Positions 7,858 to 16,651 of a DNA stretch of 46,447 nucleotides are shown here, piece by piece (the first letter of the stretch is position 1; each line of letters begins with the position of its first letter). A program made the translations under genes and the position numbers. A model generated the notes under the pieces. That model was given only the letters and a program-made list of their open reading frames with translations. It did not search any database and was not told the DNA's origin. Where the stretch lies: positions 1 to 46,447 of the forward strand of contig NZ_JABCPZ010000064.1 of NCBI RefSeq assembly GCF_013283785.1, read 5' to 3'. The DNA is from Nonomuraea antri. GTDB lineage: Bacteria > Actinomycetota > Actinomycetes > Streptosporangiales > Streptosporangiaceae.

Positions 7858-8166
7858 GTGAGCCGGGTTCTGATCCGGTCGCAGTAGCCGCAGATGCGGT
7901 CGAGGATCTGGTCGGCGGTTGTGGTTCATCTGAAGGGCTTGGCGTCCTCGTTCCAGATGTTGATCCACTCCTCCAACGCAGGTTTGATCGCGTCCAGTAA
8001 GCTGATGTCGCCTCGCTCTGGACGGCGCCGATAACACCACCGGCTCGAGCCTGCCGCCTGCCATTTTTCCAGCAGAGCTCAGCCGCCAGAGACAGTCACT
8101 CCTCACAGTCAATCTGAAACCGAGCACACCTCATGTGGTGCTCCGAATACTCAAGGCCTGCTCACC
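7858..8166 (-). mobile_element. Deleted IS630 sister copy (MITE-like)
   Basis: 309 bases that start GTGAGCCGGGTTCTGATCCGG, resemble the left ~180 bases of the intact neighbour, then jump to its right ~130 bases ending in ACCTCATGTGGTG...GCTCAC. The whole transposase core is missing. It shares the TA at 7856-7857 with the full element and has CA, not TA, on the far side. A non-autonomous derivative, diverged from its neighbour rather than a recent copy. Confidence 0.8.
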
Positions 8167-8656
8167 AGGAGCGGCGGCCGCCCTTGTCGAGGTGATCGAA
8201 CCATGCGTTCAGTGCAGCGGGAATCACCACGCGGCCGGGCTCATGCTGGCGGTGGCACGCCTCGACCAGCCGGGCCCGAGTGTTCGGCGTGATCCGTGCG
8301 GTGACGAGTGTTTCCTCTTCCTCGTCAACGGAGGCGCGGCGCGTGAATCGTGGTATGTCGAGGTCGGTCTGGTCGGGCATCGTCTTCGGGATGGGCGGAT
8401 CAAATTGGTCGCAGTAGTAGTTGATCGCTGTCTCCCAGACTTGTTGGAGGCCCAGGCCGGTGCTGGCGCAGACGTTGTCCAGGCGTTCGTTCGTGTGGGC
8501 GTCCAGCCTGGTCCCGGTGTTGATGAGCTGGGTCCACTGGGCCTTTTTGGTCCGGGTTGGTGTGGAGCGTGTTCGCGGTTTTGCCAACGGTTCGGAGTTG
8601 TCAGGTGATTGGAAGGTGACCTGGCGTGGGTCGGTGGGTTCTCGGCGGCGGACCAC
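8162..8656 (-). CDS. RHH-like DNA-binding or partition-type protein
   Basis: GTG 8656 is preferred because CAGGAGC lies just upstream; the frame is open further upstream but without a ribosome site. The 164-residue product has a basic N-terminus, a helical middle (TNERLDNVCASTGLGLQQVW) and a C-terminal ribbon-helix-helix-like segment (LVTARITPNTRARLVEACHR). Two such segments suggest a small DNA-binding protein as used for plasmid partition or antitoxins. It faces away from the double-GntR gene at 8907, and its 3' end touches the MITE-like element. Confidence 0.5.
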   Translation of the reverse strand: MVRRREPTDPRQVTFQSPDNSEPLAKPRTRSTPTRTKKAQWTQLINTGTRLDAHTNERLDNVCASTGLGLQQVWETAINYYCDQFDPPIPKTMPDQTDLDIPRFTRRASVDEEEETLVTARITPNTRARLVEACHRQHEPGRVVIPAALNAWFDHLDKGGRRSW

Positions 8657-8689
8657 TGGCGCTCCTGGGCGGTCGGGTAGGGCGTGATT

Positions 8690-8718
8690 ACTACCGTAGT
8701 CGTGCTCGTGTCGCACGA
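8690..8718. promoter_or_regulatory. Inverted repeats in the divergent RHH/GntR promoter region
   Basis: ACTAC-C-GTAGT at 8690-8700 is followed at 8700-8718 by TCGTGC-N7-GCACGA. Both lie between the divergently read genes at 8656 and 8907 and could be operators for either product. This 250-base gap holds no other gene. Confidence 0.4.
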
Positions 8719-8906
8719 CAAAGCCCGTGACCCTCGCCGGGAGCACCGAATCGTCTGGCCAACCAGACGACGAACACATAAGGTGCCTCATGCCTGCGTG
8801 TGATCTGCATAATCCACGCAGCCAAGGCCCGGCGGCAGCCACGCGGCGTCCGCCGGGGCCTTCGCGTAAGTATGCACAAGTGCGCGCTCCGGGTACCGTG
8901 GATCAC

Positions 8907-9359
8907 ATGATCCGGTCCGACGCCCAGTACCCGCGTGTGGCCGCCGCCATCGCGGCCGACATCGACGCGGGCCGTCTCCGGCCGGGCGATCGGCTGCCGA
9001 CCGAGGCCGAGCTTGTCGCCGCCCACGGCGTCAGCCGCACCACGGTGCGGCTGGCCATGGCCCTGCTGCGCGAGCAGGGCCGCGTCACCACTGTGCAGGC
9101 CAAGGGCACCTACGTCACCGAGCAGGGGAAGGCGAGCGCGCCGGTGCCGCCGTCGCGGCGGCTGGTCGAGGACCTGCGCGCGGACCTGGAGTCGGGCCGG
9201 CTGCGGCCCGGCGACCCGCTGCCGTCCGAGCAGGAACTGATGGACCGCTACGGCCTGGCCGCCATCACCATCACGATCGCGCTGCGGAAACTGCGGCAGG
9301 ACGGGCTCATCCACCACATCCCAGGCCGGGGCCGGTTCGCCGGCCCGGCGCCGAACTAA
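8907..9359 (+). CDS. Regulator with two tandem GntR-type wHTH domains
   Basis: The 150-residue protein consists of two GntR-family winged helices and nothing else: residues ~8-70 (RLRPGDRLPTEAELVAAHGV...GTYV) and ~84-146 (RLRPGDPLPSEQELMDRYGL...GRFA). GntR proteins usually have one wHTH plus a ligand-binding or aminotransferase domain. Here the second copy replaces the effector domain, so it may bind DNA as a pseudo-dimer. Its TAA stop lies in the terminal CTAA of the IS5-type element, so the original C-terminus may have been trimmed. Confidence 0.8.
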   Translation: MIRSDAQYPRVAAAIAADIDAGRLRPGDRLPTEAELVAAHGVSRTTVRLAMALLREQGRVTTVQAKGTYVTEQGKASAPVPPSRRLVEDLRADLESGRLRPGDPLPSEQELMDRYGLAAITITIALRKLRQDGLIHHIPGRGRFAGPAPN

Positions 9360-10242
9360 AAGTTGTTGCAGGAAGTAGTTGAACGGGCATTATCCGTGTA
9401 TGTGTGCGGTGTTACGGGCTGACCCGTTGTGGGTGGAGACGTTCACTGGGCTGCCGATGAACCGGTTTCAGCGGCTGCTGAAGGTGGTGAGGGAACGAGG
9501 CGGTGAAGGGCCCGGCAAGGGCCGTGGCAGAGGGCGTCCGTGGTGTCTTGCACTGGCGGAGCGGGTGCTGCTGGTGGCCGTCTACTACCGCACCAACCTG
9601 ACAATGCGGCAGCTCGCGCCGCTGTTCGGGGTCTGCCCGGCCACCGTATGCCGGGTCATCCAGCGTCTGGGTCCGCTGCTCGCCCTGGCGCCGGCACCTC
9701 GCCCGGCCCAGGCCGCAGAACGGCTGTGGATCGTGGACGGCACCCTGGTCCCGGTGCGGGATCGCACGGTCGGCGCTTCCAGCAAGAACTACCGCTTCTC
9801 CGCCAACGTGCAGGTCATCATCGATGCCGACACCAAACTGGTGGTGGCCACGGGGCAACCGGCCCCGGGCAACAAGGCCGACGCCACGCCTGGCGGGACT
9901 CCGGCCTGGCGGCGTACTGCGAAGATGTCACGGTCCTGGCCGACGGCGCCTATGTCAACACAGGCCTGCTCGTCCCGCACCGAAGACGTCCGGGACGAGC
10001 TCTGCTACGGGGCCAGCAGGAAGACAACGCCGAACATCGGCGCATCCGCGCCCGCGTCGAGCACGCCTTCGCCCGGATGAAGAACTACAAGATCCTTCGT
10101 GATTGCCGACAGAAAGGACCCGGTCTCCACCACGCCGTTCAAGCCGTCGCCCACATGCACAACCTTGCCCTCGTGACATGAGCACCGCTGCCACAGAACC
10201 ACACTGACCTGCTCACACGCGGACTTCTGCAACAACTTTTAG
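9356..10242 (+). mobile_element. IS5-family insertion sequence
   Basis: Ends share the perfect 16-base inverted repeat CTAAAAGTTGTTGCAG (9356-9371, complement at 10227-10242). The CTA part may be target-site sequence. About 0.89 kb with a single rightward transposase. The insertion abuts the end of the GntR-type gene on the left and an IS701 stub on the right. Confidence 0.85.
9400..10181 (+). pseudogene. IS5-family DDE transposase, frameshifted
   Basis: From ATG 9400: HTH_Tnp_4-like region (TNLTMRQLAPLFGVCPATVC), then a DDE_Tnp_4 core with IVDGTLVPVRD. Near 9890 one C is missing (GCCACGCC for GCCCACGCC). The rest, AYCEDVTVLADGAYVNTG with the second Asp and RVEHAFARMKNYK with the Glu, continues in another frame to 10181. 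All three catalytic acids are present once the frame is restored. Confidence 0.85.
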
Positions 10243-10305
10243 TAGTACTTTGTTAGGTCTTCTTGGGAGAGGGATTTTCAGGCTCAGGGATAGTGTCATG
10301 CTGGG

Positions 10306-10845
10306 GTGACCCCTGACGAGCTTTCGAGGGTGCGGCAGCGTTTCGAGACGTTCGCCGCGGAGATGTTCGCGCCCATGCCGCGCGCGGATCAGCGGGCCAA
10401 GGGCATGACGTACCTGCGGGGCCTGCTGCTGGACGGGCGGCGCAAATCGATGCAGCCGATGGCCTGCCGTCTGGGGGTGGATCATCAGGGGCTGCAGCAG
10501 TTCGTGACGTCGTCGACCTGGGACCCGCGGGCGGTGCGGGCCACGCTGGCCCGTCGTGCGGTGGAGGTGGTGCAGCCGGTGGCGTGGGTGATCGGACACC
10601 GGCTTCCCCAAGGACGGCAAGGGCTCGCCGTGTGTGGCGCGGCAGTACTCCGGCACGCTCGGCAAGGTGGCCAACTGCCAGGTCGGCATCAGCGTGCACG
10701 CCGTCACCGATGTCGCCTCCTGCCCGTTGGAGTGGGGCTTGTTCGTGCCGCCGTCATGGGACGGGCCCAGCGTCGAGGCTGACCTGCGCGCGCAGACGGC
10801 GGCGCGGCGCGTGCGGTGTGGCATCCCGGGTGAGGAGCGTCATCG
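10306..10845 (+). pseudogene. IS701-family transposase, 5' stub
   Basis: GTG 10306 opens a typical IS701 start (DQRAKGMTYLRGLLLDGRRK, LGVDHQGLQQFVTSS). A frameshift near 10594 moves the catalytic-region sequence (TGFPKDGKGSPCVARQYSG) to another frame. Homology ends at about 10845 in GIPGEERH, so the element has lost its right two thirds. Bases 10243-10305 probably contain its left terminus. Confidence 0.8.
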
Positions 10846-11018
10846 CTTCTGCCCGTGCTCCGGCAGAGTTCGAGCGCGATCTGCTCTGGTGTCCGGTCGG
10901 CGCAGTGCGGGGACTGGGCCAGTTCGAGAACGTCCGTGGCGGTCACCTCGGTGCCGGTCTCGGCATCGTGCCCGTCCGTGGGGAAGGACTCCCAATCGCT
11001 GTTGATCCTGTCCGTCAG
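10846..11018 (-). pseudogene. Small element gene, 3' end lost, start codon unclear
   Basis: On the minus strand a coding frame (RINSDWESFPTDGHDAETG, then VTATDVLELAQSPHCADRTP) begins 8 bases after the AAAGGAA ribosome site with CTG where an ATG is expected. It runs into the IS701 stub at 10845, where homology is cut. It belongs with the regulatory module at 11025-11087. Function unknown. The remaining ~190 bases up to the IS256 end (11088-11281) hold no gene I can support. Confidence 0.4.
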
Positions 11019-11024
11019 GGTCGG

Positions 11025-11087
11025 TTCCTTTCGCGAGGAGTGTTCGATCAGGCTCCAGAATATCGTTTCGTTGGCGGTTCCGCATAC
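11025..11087 (-). promoter_or_regulatory. Palindrome plus RBS-hairpin module, copy B
   Basis: Read on the minus strand: a palindrome related to GTTGGCGGTTCCGCCAAC (11069-11087, right arm decayed), then 30 bases, then TCCTCGCGAAAGGAA (11039-11025). In the latter, AAGGAA is both ribosome site and right arm of a small hairpin with TTCCT. The same arrangement recurs at 17316-17378 and 22800-22857. Confidence 0.65.
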
Positions 11088-11333
11088 ACTCTGATGGATT
11101 TGCTGAGCCCCCTACCGCGGCGGAGTTGCCCCGCTGCCGACGGGATGCTCACCTGTGGCGGGGAGGCCGAGCAGGCGTTCCAGGCGACGGTCGCCGAGCA
11201 CATCTACAGCTGACCTCCGGATCGGCCATGGTGACGGCCCGGACTCCAACGACCCCACCAGCCGCCGCAGCGACCGGTCACGTGCACGGACGTGGTGTAT
11301 GAATCGATCTTCACGTGATCCTGTTTCTGCAGG

Positions 11334-11567
11334 TTAAGCGGTAAGTGTCTGCGGGAGAGTGTTTTGGGTGGGTGTGTCGCCGCTGATCACCTGGACACGG
11401 GCCTTGGCCAGGACGTCCAGGCCCATGTAGCGGCGGGCCTCGACCCGCTCATCGGTCTGCTCGGCCAGCACGGCGCCGACCAGGCGGATGATCGAGAGCC
11501 GGTGGGGAAAGATGCCGACCACGTCGGTGCGGCGGCGGATCTCCTTGTTCAGCCGCTCCTGCGGATT
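11334..11567 (-). pseudogene. IS256-family transposase, C-terminal part
   Basis: Contains NPQERLNKEIRRRTDVVGIF and ARVQVISGDTPTQNTLPQ, the well-known end of actinomycete IS256 transposases (Transposase_mut family), ending in TAA 11336-11334. It is the continuation of the N-terminal part at 14175-15053. Confidence 0.85.
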
Positions 11568-11583
11568 GATGCCCCTACGGATG

Positions 11584-11716
11584 TCAAGTCTCGGACCTGG
11601 GCGCGCTGGAGTTGATGATGAGACGGTGGACTTCGCGCGCGATGTAGCGTTTCAGGCAGCGGATGACCTCGCGACGGGTCTTTCCATCGCCGGTGCGTTT
11701 GAGCTTGTTCCGCTTC
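11584..11716 (-). pseudogene. IS110-family transposase, C-terminal part
   Basis: NKLKRTGDGKTRREVIRCLK and RYIAREVHRLI are the conserved end of IS110/IS116-type transposases, with a stop at 11586-11584. It is separated from the rest of the gene by the IS3. Confidence 0.8.
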
Positions 11717-11739
11717 GACGGACACCGTCATTGTGGTGG

Positions 11740-12612
11740 TCAGGCCGCTGCGGCGGCCTCGTAATCGGCAGGGCTACGGTAGCCCAGGCTGCTGTGCAGG
11801 CGGTGCAGGTTGTACCAGCCCTCGATGAACTCGAAGATCGCGCTGCGGGCAGCGGCGCGAGTAGGCCAGGACCGCTGATCGAGGAGTTCGCCCTTGACGG
11901 TGGAGAAGAACGACTCGGCCAGCGCGTTGTCCCAGCACTGGCCGGTGCGCCCGACCGACAACCGCACCCCGAGCCGCACGGCCACCCGAGCGTAGGCGGC
12001 ACTGGTGTACTGGCAACCCCTGTCCGAGTGGAAGATCACCGGCCCGGCCGGCCGGCGGCGGGTGCAGGCCTGCTGCAAGGCCTCGCCGACCAGGCCGGTA
12101 CGCAGATGATCAGCCGTGGCCCAGCCGACCACCCGGCGGGAGGCGATGTCGATGACGGTGGCCAGATACAGCCAGCCCTCCTCGGTCGGCACGTAGGTGA
12201 TGTCACCGCACCAGCGCTTATCGAGACCGGCCGCGTCCGGTGTGAAGTCGCGCTCGATCAGGTCCGGGCACCGACCCGCGTTCGGATCGGGAATCGTGCT
12301 CTGGCGCCGGCGTCGCCGATACCGTCCGGCCAGGCCCAGCACGCGCATCAGCCGGGCCACCCGCCGGCGGCCGCACCGCTCGCCCTCCCGACGCAGCTGG
12401 GCATGCACCCGCGGCGCGCCGTAGCTGCCCCGCGAGCCAGCGTGCACCAGGGCGATCCGCTCGGACAGCTCGGCATCGCGCATCGCGCGCGGACCGGGCA
12501 CCGCACTGCGACGCGCGTAGAAGGCGGCACGGGAGACCCCCAGCAGCTCACACGCCCGCTTGACGCTGTGGCCGCCCTGCTTCTCCGCCTCGATGAACGG
12601 GTGCACGCTCAC
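11740..12612 (-). CDS. IS3-family transposase orfB (integrase core)
   Basis: Start GTG 12612 overlaps the orfA stop as GTGA, with AAGGAG upstream. The 290-residue product has the HTH_21 region (YGAPRVHAQLRREGERCGRR), the rve integrase core with WCGDITYVPTEEGWLYLATV (first Asp), IFHSDRGCQYTS (second Asp) and NALAESFFSTVKGELL (Glu), and the usual NLHRLHSSLGYRSP end. All catalytic residues are present and it appears functional together with orfA. No classical A-rich slippery site is visible at the overlap, so coupling may be by reinitiation. Confidence 0.92.
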   Translation of the reverse strand: MSVHPFIEAEKQGGHSVKRACELLGVSRAAFYARRSAVPGPRAMRDAELSERIALVHAGSRGSYGAPRVHAQLRREGERCGRRRVARLMRVLGLAGRYRRRRRQSTIPDPNAGRCPDLIERDFTPDAAGLDKRWCGDITYVPTEEGWLYLATVIDIASRRVVGWATADHLRTGLVGEALQQACTRRRPAGPVIFHSDRGCQYTSAAYARVAVRLGVRLSVGRTGQCWDNALAESFFSTVKGELLDQRSWPTRAAARSAIFEFIEGWYNLHRLHSSLGYRSPADYEAAAAA

Positions 12613-12926
12613 CGGGTCTCCTTGGCGAAGAAAGCCGTCGCCCGCTTGAGGATGTCGACGTCCTGACGAAGCCGCTGATTCTCCCGCCGAAGCGCCGCCA
12701 GTTCCTCCCTCTCGCTGCTGGTCAGCCCGTCCCGCTGGCCGGCATCGACCTCGGCCTGGCGCACCCACTGCCGCACCGCGGTCTCGGTCAGGTCGAAGTC
12801 CTGGGCCACCTCACGGATCGATCGGTCGCCCCGCCGGCACAGCTCGACGATCTCGGCCTTGAACTCCGGCGTGAACGAGCGGCGAGGACGCGGCTTCTTC
12901 TTCCCCATGCTCTCCATCATGGACAT
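12609..12926 (-). CDS. IS3-family transposase orfA (HTH)
   Basis: 105 residues: an N-terminal helix-turn-helix (RSFTPEFKAEIVELCRRGDR, then DLTETAVRQWVRQ) followed by a leucine-zipper-like coiled coil (REELAALRRENQRLRQDVDI), as in IS3-family OrfA proteins. It binds the element ends and partners OrfB. Confidence 0.92.
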   Translation of the reverse strand: MSMMESMGKKKPRPRRSFTPEFKAEIVELCRRGDRSIREVAQDFDLTETAVRQWVRQAEVDAGQRDGLTSSEREELAALRRENQRLRQDVDILKRATAFFAKETR

Positions 12927-12961
12927 CCTTCCGGGGACGAACCCCTGATCTCAGATGTCCG

Positions 12962-13948
12962 TCAAAGCGGACCAAGCCCAGTTTGCGAAGGTAGTCCTGA
13001 GCGCGTGGGTCCCAGCGAAGCGGCTGAGGGTGATCCGGTAGAGGGCCGCGTTGGCTTGGCGGTCACCGCCACGATTCAGCCGCCGCCGGCTGGACTTTCC
13101 GGATGACGATTCCAGCGGACTCACTCCGCAAAGAGCAGCGAAGGACGCTTCGCTGGCGAGCCTGCCTGGATTGTCACCTGCAGCGATGAGGAGAACAGCA
13201 GCACTGTCAGGGCCGACGCCGGGCTGCTGAAGGCGTGCAGGGGCTGCGGCCTCAACGGCTGTCGTGATGTGCTGGGACAGCTCGTTGATCTGTCCGGTCA
13301 GGTACCGGATCCGCTCGGCCAGGAGCTTGAGCGTGTAGAGCATGGCGTGCGTGAGATCAATGGCCGCCGCCGGATCCAATGCAGCGCACGCGGTGATCAG
13401 CCGTGGGACGGACAGGCCTGCGAGACGATCACGCAAGGCGGGATCAGCAGAGACCAGCAATGCTTTGAGCTGGTTGATCGACTGAGTGCGCGCCTTGATG
13501 GCGGAGTCCTTGGTGACTTTGAACATCCTCAACATCTCGACCGGACCGTCAGCGCTCTTGGGAAGAGCACTCGCCTCCCCGGCCAGGACGGCCCGGGCTG
13601 CGTTCTCGGCGTCTACCGCATCACTCTTGCCGCGGCGGCGCCGCACTGCCCTGTTCGGCCGGTTGACCTCGAGGACCGTGAGCCTCTCAGCTTGCAGGTG
13701 CCGGGTCAGTGCCGCCCCGTAGGAGCCCGTGCCTTCGACCCCCACGCGTCGCACCTCGCCGAACGAGCGGGCCCAGGCGATGAGTTGCTGGTAGCCCGCC
13801 GCTGTGGTCGGGAACGCGGCGTGCGCGACCACGCCTCCTGTCAAGGTCACCACCGCGGCGACGTGGACGTCCTTATGCGTATCGACGCCTAAACGATGTC
13901 CTCGATCTGGCGGCTGGAGTCGGGCTCGGGCATGCTGACGGTGGTCAT
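12962..13948 (-). pseudogene. IS110-family transposase, N-terminal and central part
   Basis: ATG 13948 follows AAGGAG. The DEDD-type N-terminal domain is recognisable (GVDTHKDVHVAAVV, GVEGTGSYGAAL, then RGKSDAVDAENAARAVL), then the Transposase_20 block (LQQPGVGPDSAAVLLIAAGD, FAALCGVSPLESSSG). One T is missing near 13894 (GTTTAGG), creating an early stop. A second shift near 13013 separates the final WDPRAQDYLRK segment before the IS3 junction. Confidence 0.85.
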
Positions 13949-14174
13949 CTGGCTCCTTGAATGACCGGTGAGGCGATGGCCGTCGTTGGGCCGGCGTGAC
14001 GGTCAGAACTGTGACGGTGCCTTGTAGCGGCAAGGCCCCAATCGGGACACGTCTGCCGGTCCGACGCCAGCAAGCACCGCCCGGAGCAATGACCGGCAGA
14101 TCAACCCAAAGGCAGCACGGCCAGTTAGACCACGGGCCAGGACCTCGTCCGGGCGGCACGAGAAGATCCTCACA

Positions 14175-15053
14175 GTTGGACCAGGTCTGCGGCCAGATCT
14201 CGCGAGGGAAGGCGGCGAAGGCGATCAGATCCTCGCGGGCGAGATCCAGATGCTCGCCGGCGGGCGGGTGCTTGGCCTCCAAGGTTTGCACCACCCAGGC
14301 GTGCTGGGCGCGCACCGAAGCGGCGTCGGACTGGTCGAAGATGGTGCGCACCAGTGTGGCCACGAACGGTGGGGCGGACGTGTTCACGCAGGTGAGAAGG
14401 TTGCGCAGGAACGCCAGCCGGCCCGCGCCGTCCTCGGCCGAGGTGACGTCCAGACCGAGGATCTCGCGGCGGCCGTCGGCGTTCACCCCGGTGGCCACCA
14501 GCACGTGCACGTTGACGATGCAGCCGCCCTCGCGCGCCTTCTGGGTGAGGGCGTCCAGCCAGACGAAGGTGTACGGGCCGGCATCGAGCGCGCGGGTGCG
14601 GAACGCTTCGACCTGGACGTCCAGTGTCTTGGTCATCTCCGATACCTGGCTTTTGGAGATGCGCTTGATACCGAGCTGCTCGATCAGCTTGTCCACCCGC
14701 CGGGTCGAGACACCGAGCAGGTAGCTGGTGGCTACGACGCTGATCAGCGCCTGCTCGGCCCGCCGCCGGCGCTCCAGCAGCCAGTCGGGGAAGTAGGGGC
14801 CGGAGCACAGCTTCGGGATGGCCAGTTCGATCGATCCCGCGCGGGTGTCCCACTCGCGGGTGCGGTAGCCGTTACGGGAGTTGGTCCGCTCCTCGCTACG
14901 CTCGCCGTAGCCGGCCCCGCACAGGCCGTCGGCCTCGGCCGACATCAACACTTCGGCCATGGTCCTCACCATGGATCGCAACAACTCGGGGTCACCGGTC
15001 TCGATCTGCTTCGCCAGCCACTGTTCGGGCGTCACACTGTTGTCCGCGGCCAT
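14175..15053 (-). pseudogene. IS256-family transposase, N-terminal part
   Basis: ATG 15053 follows GGAGG. Typical Transposase_mut sequence: ADGLCGAGYGERSEERTNSR, NGYRTREWDTRAGSIELAIP, and VDKLIEQLGIKRISKSQVSE with the catalytic FVWLDALTQKAREGG following. The frame is uninterrupted to IWPQTWSN, where the IS110 is inserted; it then stays open into IS110 sequence by chance. Confidence 0.88.
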
Positions 15054-15167
15054 CACGTGCCTCCTTCGATCTTGGTTTGCGCTTTCGAAGGATCACGCGA
15101 TGGCCGTCACCATTTCATGACGCCACGCCTGTTGACCAGGTCAAACTCGTACACCACTCCTGTGGAC

Positions 15168-15413
15168 GCAACCGCAGCGGCGGGCGCGGACCGCCGTCGC
15201 TCTCGGTTCCGAGTCGCCTTGCCCGACCTGCCGAAGAACGAACGTTTACCCGCGGTGGACAAGCTCGCCTGGTTGCGGACCCGCCATCACCAACCCGCAC
15301 TTCGGTTTCGCCGGCCATGTTGTCGCCTGGACGCCGACATGGCCCATGGCCGCCACGGCTAGGTGTCACTACGCTGACCGACAATGGGGGCCACACACCC
15401 ACGGGGAGCAGCC
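15168..15413. other. Region between IS256 end and ArsR-type gene
   Basis: Together with the IS256 end, 15054-15413 has no gene. I see no RNA gene or convincing hairpin here. The last ~60 bases presumably contain the promoter of the downstream regulator. Confidence 0.4.
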
Positions 15414-16472
15414 ATGCTGCGCATTCACTTCACCTCTGCCGATCTCATCCGGGTACGATTTCTCTCGGATATCGGGCCGCTCATGGAGTCCTGGTTCAGC
15501 CTCACCGTGCTACGAGCCGGAACAGCCAAGGGACTGTTCGCCCCCTGGACACGTAATGTAAAGATCAACAAGTCGGTCCGCCTGCTTGCTGCGTTGACTG
15601 CACTCACCTACCCCCTCGACGTTTTCACCGTCGTGGGTGATGCACCGACCCCCGAGGAGGGATTGGAACGGCTCCAGTCTGCGCGCACCGAGCACCTGCG
15701 GGAAGAACTCGAAGGGTTCGACGCCGACGTCCCGTTGCCGTCCTGGACCAGGAACTTGGCGAGTGATCCCGACTTACGGCGGAACTTCGCCGCCGCGGTT
15801 CACGATGCTCATGCGGCGACCGTTGCCCCCTACCGTACGGCCATGCGTGCTCGCACTGGTGCGGAGTTCGCGGCCCGGGGAGAAGAGATGTTGCTGCACG
15901 GCGTGGAGCACCTGCTCGCGTCCCTTCATCCAACCATCGGGTGGGATTCGATGGTGCTCAGCGTCAGCCCCTACCCGCACCCAACGACGGACGTCCACTT
16001 GAACGGGCGGGGACTCGTGCTCGCGCCGTCGATCTTCTGCCTCGTGCCTGTCCCCAGTTTCAATGCATTTGATCGCGACGCGTCGCCGGTCCTGTTCTAC
16101 CCCGCCCTCCGTGATCCCGGTCAGGCTCTCGCAATTTGGCGGCGACCAAGTCTTGAGCCTTCTGAGGGCGGCGCCGGCCGGTCCCTGGCTGCGCTGCTCG
16201 GAGACACCAGGGCCGCGGCCCTGGAATTCCTTGCCAGCGGATGCACCACGACGCAACTGGCCGTCCGGCTGGGCGTTTCCGCAGCGACCGCGAGCCATCA
16301 TGCGAGCATCCTGAGGCACACCGGTCTGATCACCACACGCAGGCAAGGCGGCTCCGTCTGGCACACCGCGACGCCGCTCGGCTTCGCCCTTCTCAGCGGT
16401 CACGACCTGGCCAGCTTGGCCTCGTCGAAATGGGTCGGCGGATCGCCGGACGAGCAGACAACGGGACGGTAG
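15414..16472 (+). CDS. ArsR-type winged-helix transcriptional regulator
   Basis: ATG 15414 follows GGGGAG. The 352-residue protein starts MLRIHFTSADLIRVRFL, typical of a large actinomycete ArsR-like family with an N-terminal ~250-residue domain (DUF5937-like). It ends with a wHTH at about 260-330 (FLASGCTTTQLAVRLGVSAA, HHASILRHTGLITTRRQGGS). No metal-binding Cys pair is visible, so the signal sensed is unknown. Intact, and its codon use matches chromosomal genes. Confidence 0.8.
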   Translation: MLRIHFTSADLIRVRFLSDIGPLMESWFSLTVLRAGTAKGLFAPWTRNVKINKSVRLLAALTALTYPLDVFTVVGDAPTPEEGLERLQSARTEHLREELEGFDADVPLPSWTRNLASDPDLRRNFAAAVHDAHAATVAPYRTAMRARTGAEFAARGEEMLLHGVEHLLASLHPTIGWDSMVLSVSPYPHPTTDVHLNGRGLVLAPSIFCLVPVPSFNAFDRDASPVLFYPALRDPGQALAIWRRPSLEPSEGGAGRSLAALLGDTRAAALEFLASGCTTTQLAVRLGVSAATASHHASILRHTGLITTRRQGGSVWHTATPLGFALLSGHDLASLASSKWVGGSPDEQTTGR

Positions 16473-16651
16473 AACGCCGCCTTCACCGGCCGTGACCAGG
16501 GCCTTTCGACCGAGGTCGAAAGCGTTGCCGGTCCCCGTCCTCCCCATGATGCTGTGTTCGTCATCACTCATCATCACCCGAACGGACGGAGGAGCGCATG
16601 GTCAAGAGGATCATTCGTATCCCTCTGGCAGACAGGAAAGGTCACACGCAC

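Larger units (their letters stand above)
11717..12961 (-). mobile_element. IS3-family insertion sequence
   Basis: Two leftward genes, orfA and orfB, lie between ends CGACGGACACC (from ~11717) and the complement TGACGGACATC (to ~12961). Exact terminal bases and target duplication are uncertain. It is the innermost and therefore youngest of the three nested elements, and both of its genes are intact. Confidence 0.8.
11568..14174 (-). mobile_element. IS110-family element inside IS256, interrupted by IS3
   Basis: Inserted in the IS256 transposase gene between TGGTCCAAC and AATCCGCAG. Without the IS3 (about 1.25 kb) it measures about 1.36 kb, normal for IS110. The family usually makes no inverted repeats and inserts site-specifically, and none is seen here. 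About 220 bases (13949-14174) precede its transposase start. Confidence 0.8.
11282..15167 (-). mobile_element. IS256-family element with nested IS110 and IS3
   Basis: Ends are similar inverted repeats: left GTGCACGGACGTGGTGTATG from 11282, right complement GTCCACAGGAGTGGTGTACG near 15167. The transposase reads leftward from 15053 and is split exactly between TWSN and NPQERLNKE by the IS110 at 11568-14174. Removing the inserts gives an intact-looking IS256 of about 1.3 kb. Confidence 0.8.

Noticed and set aside
12951..15056. A single 701-residue transposase fusion protein
   Set aside because: It is the accidental read-through from IS256 into the nested IS110; the two parts belong to different elements.
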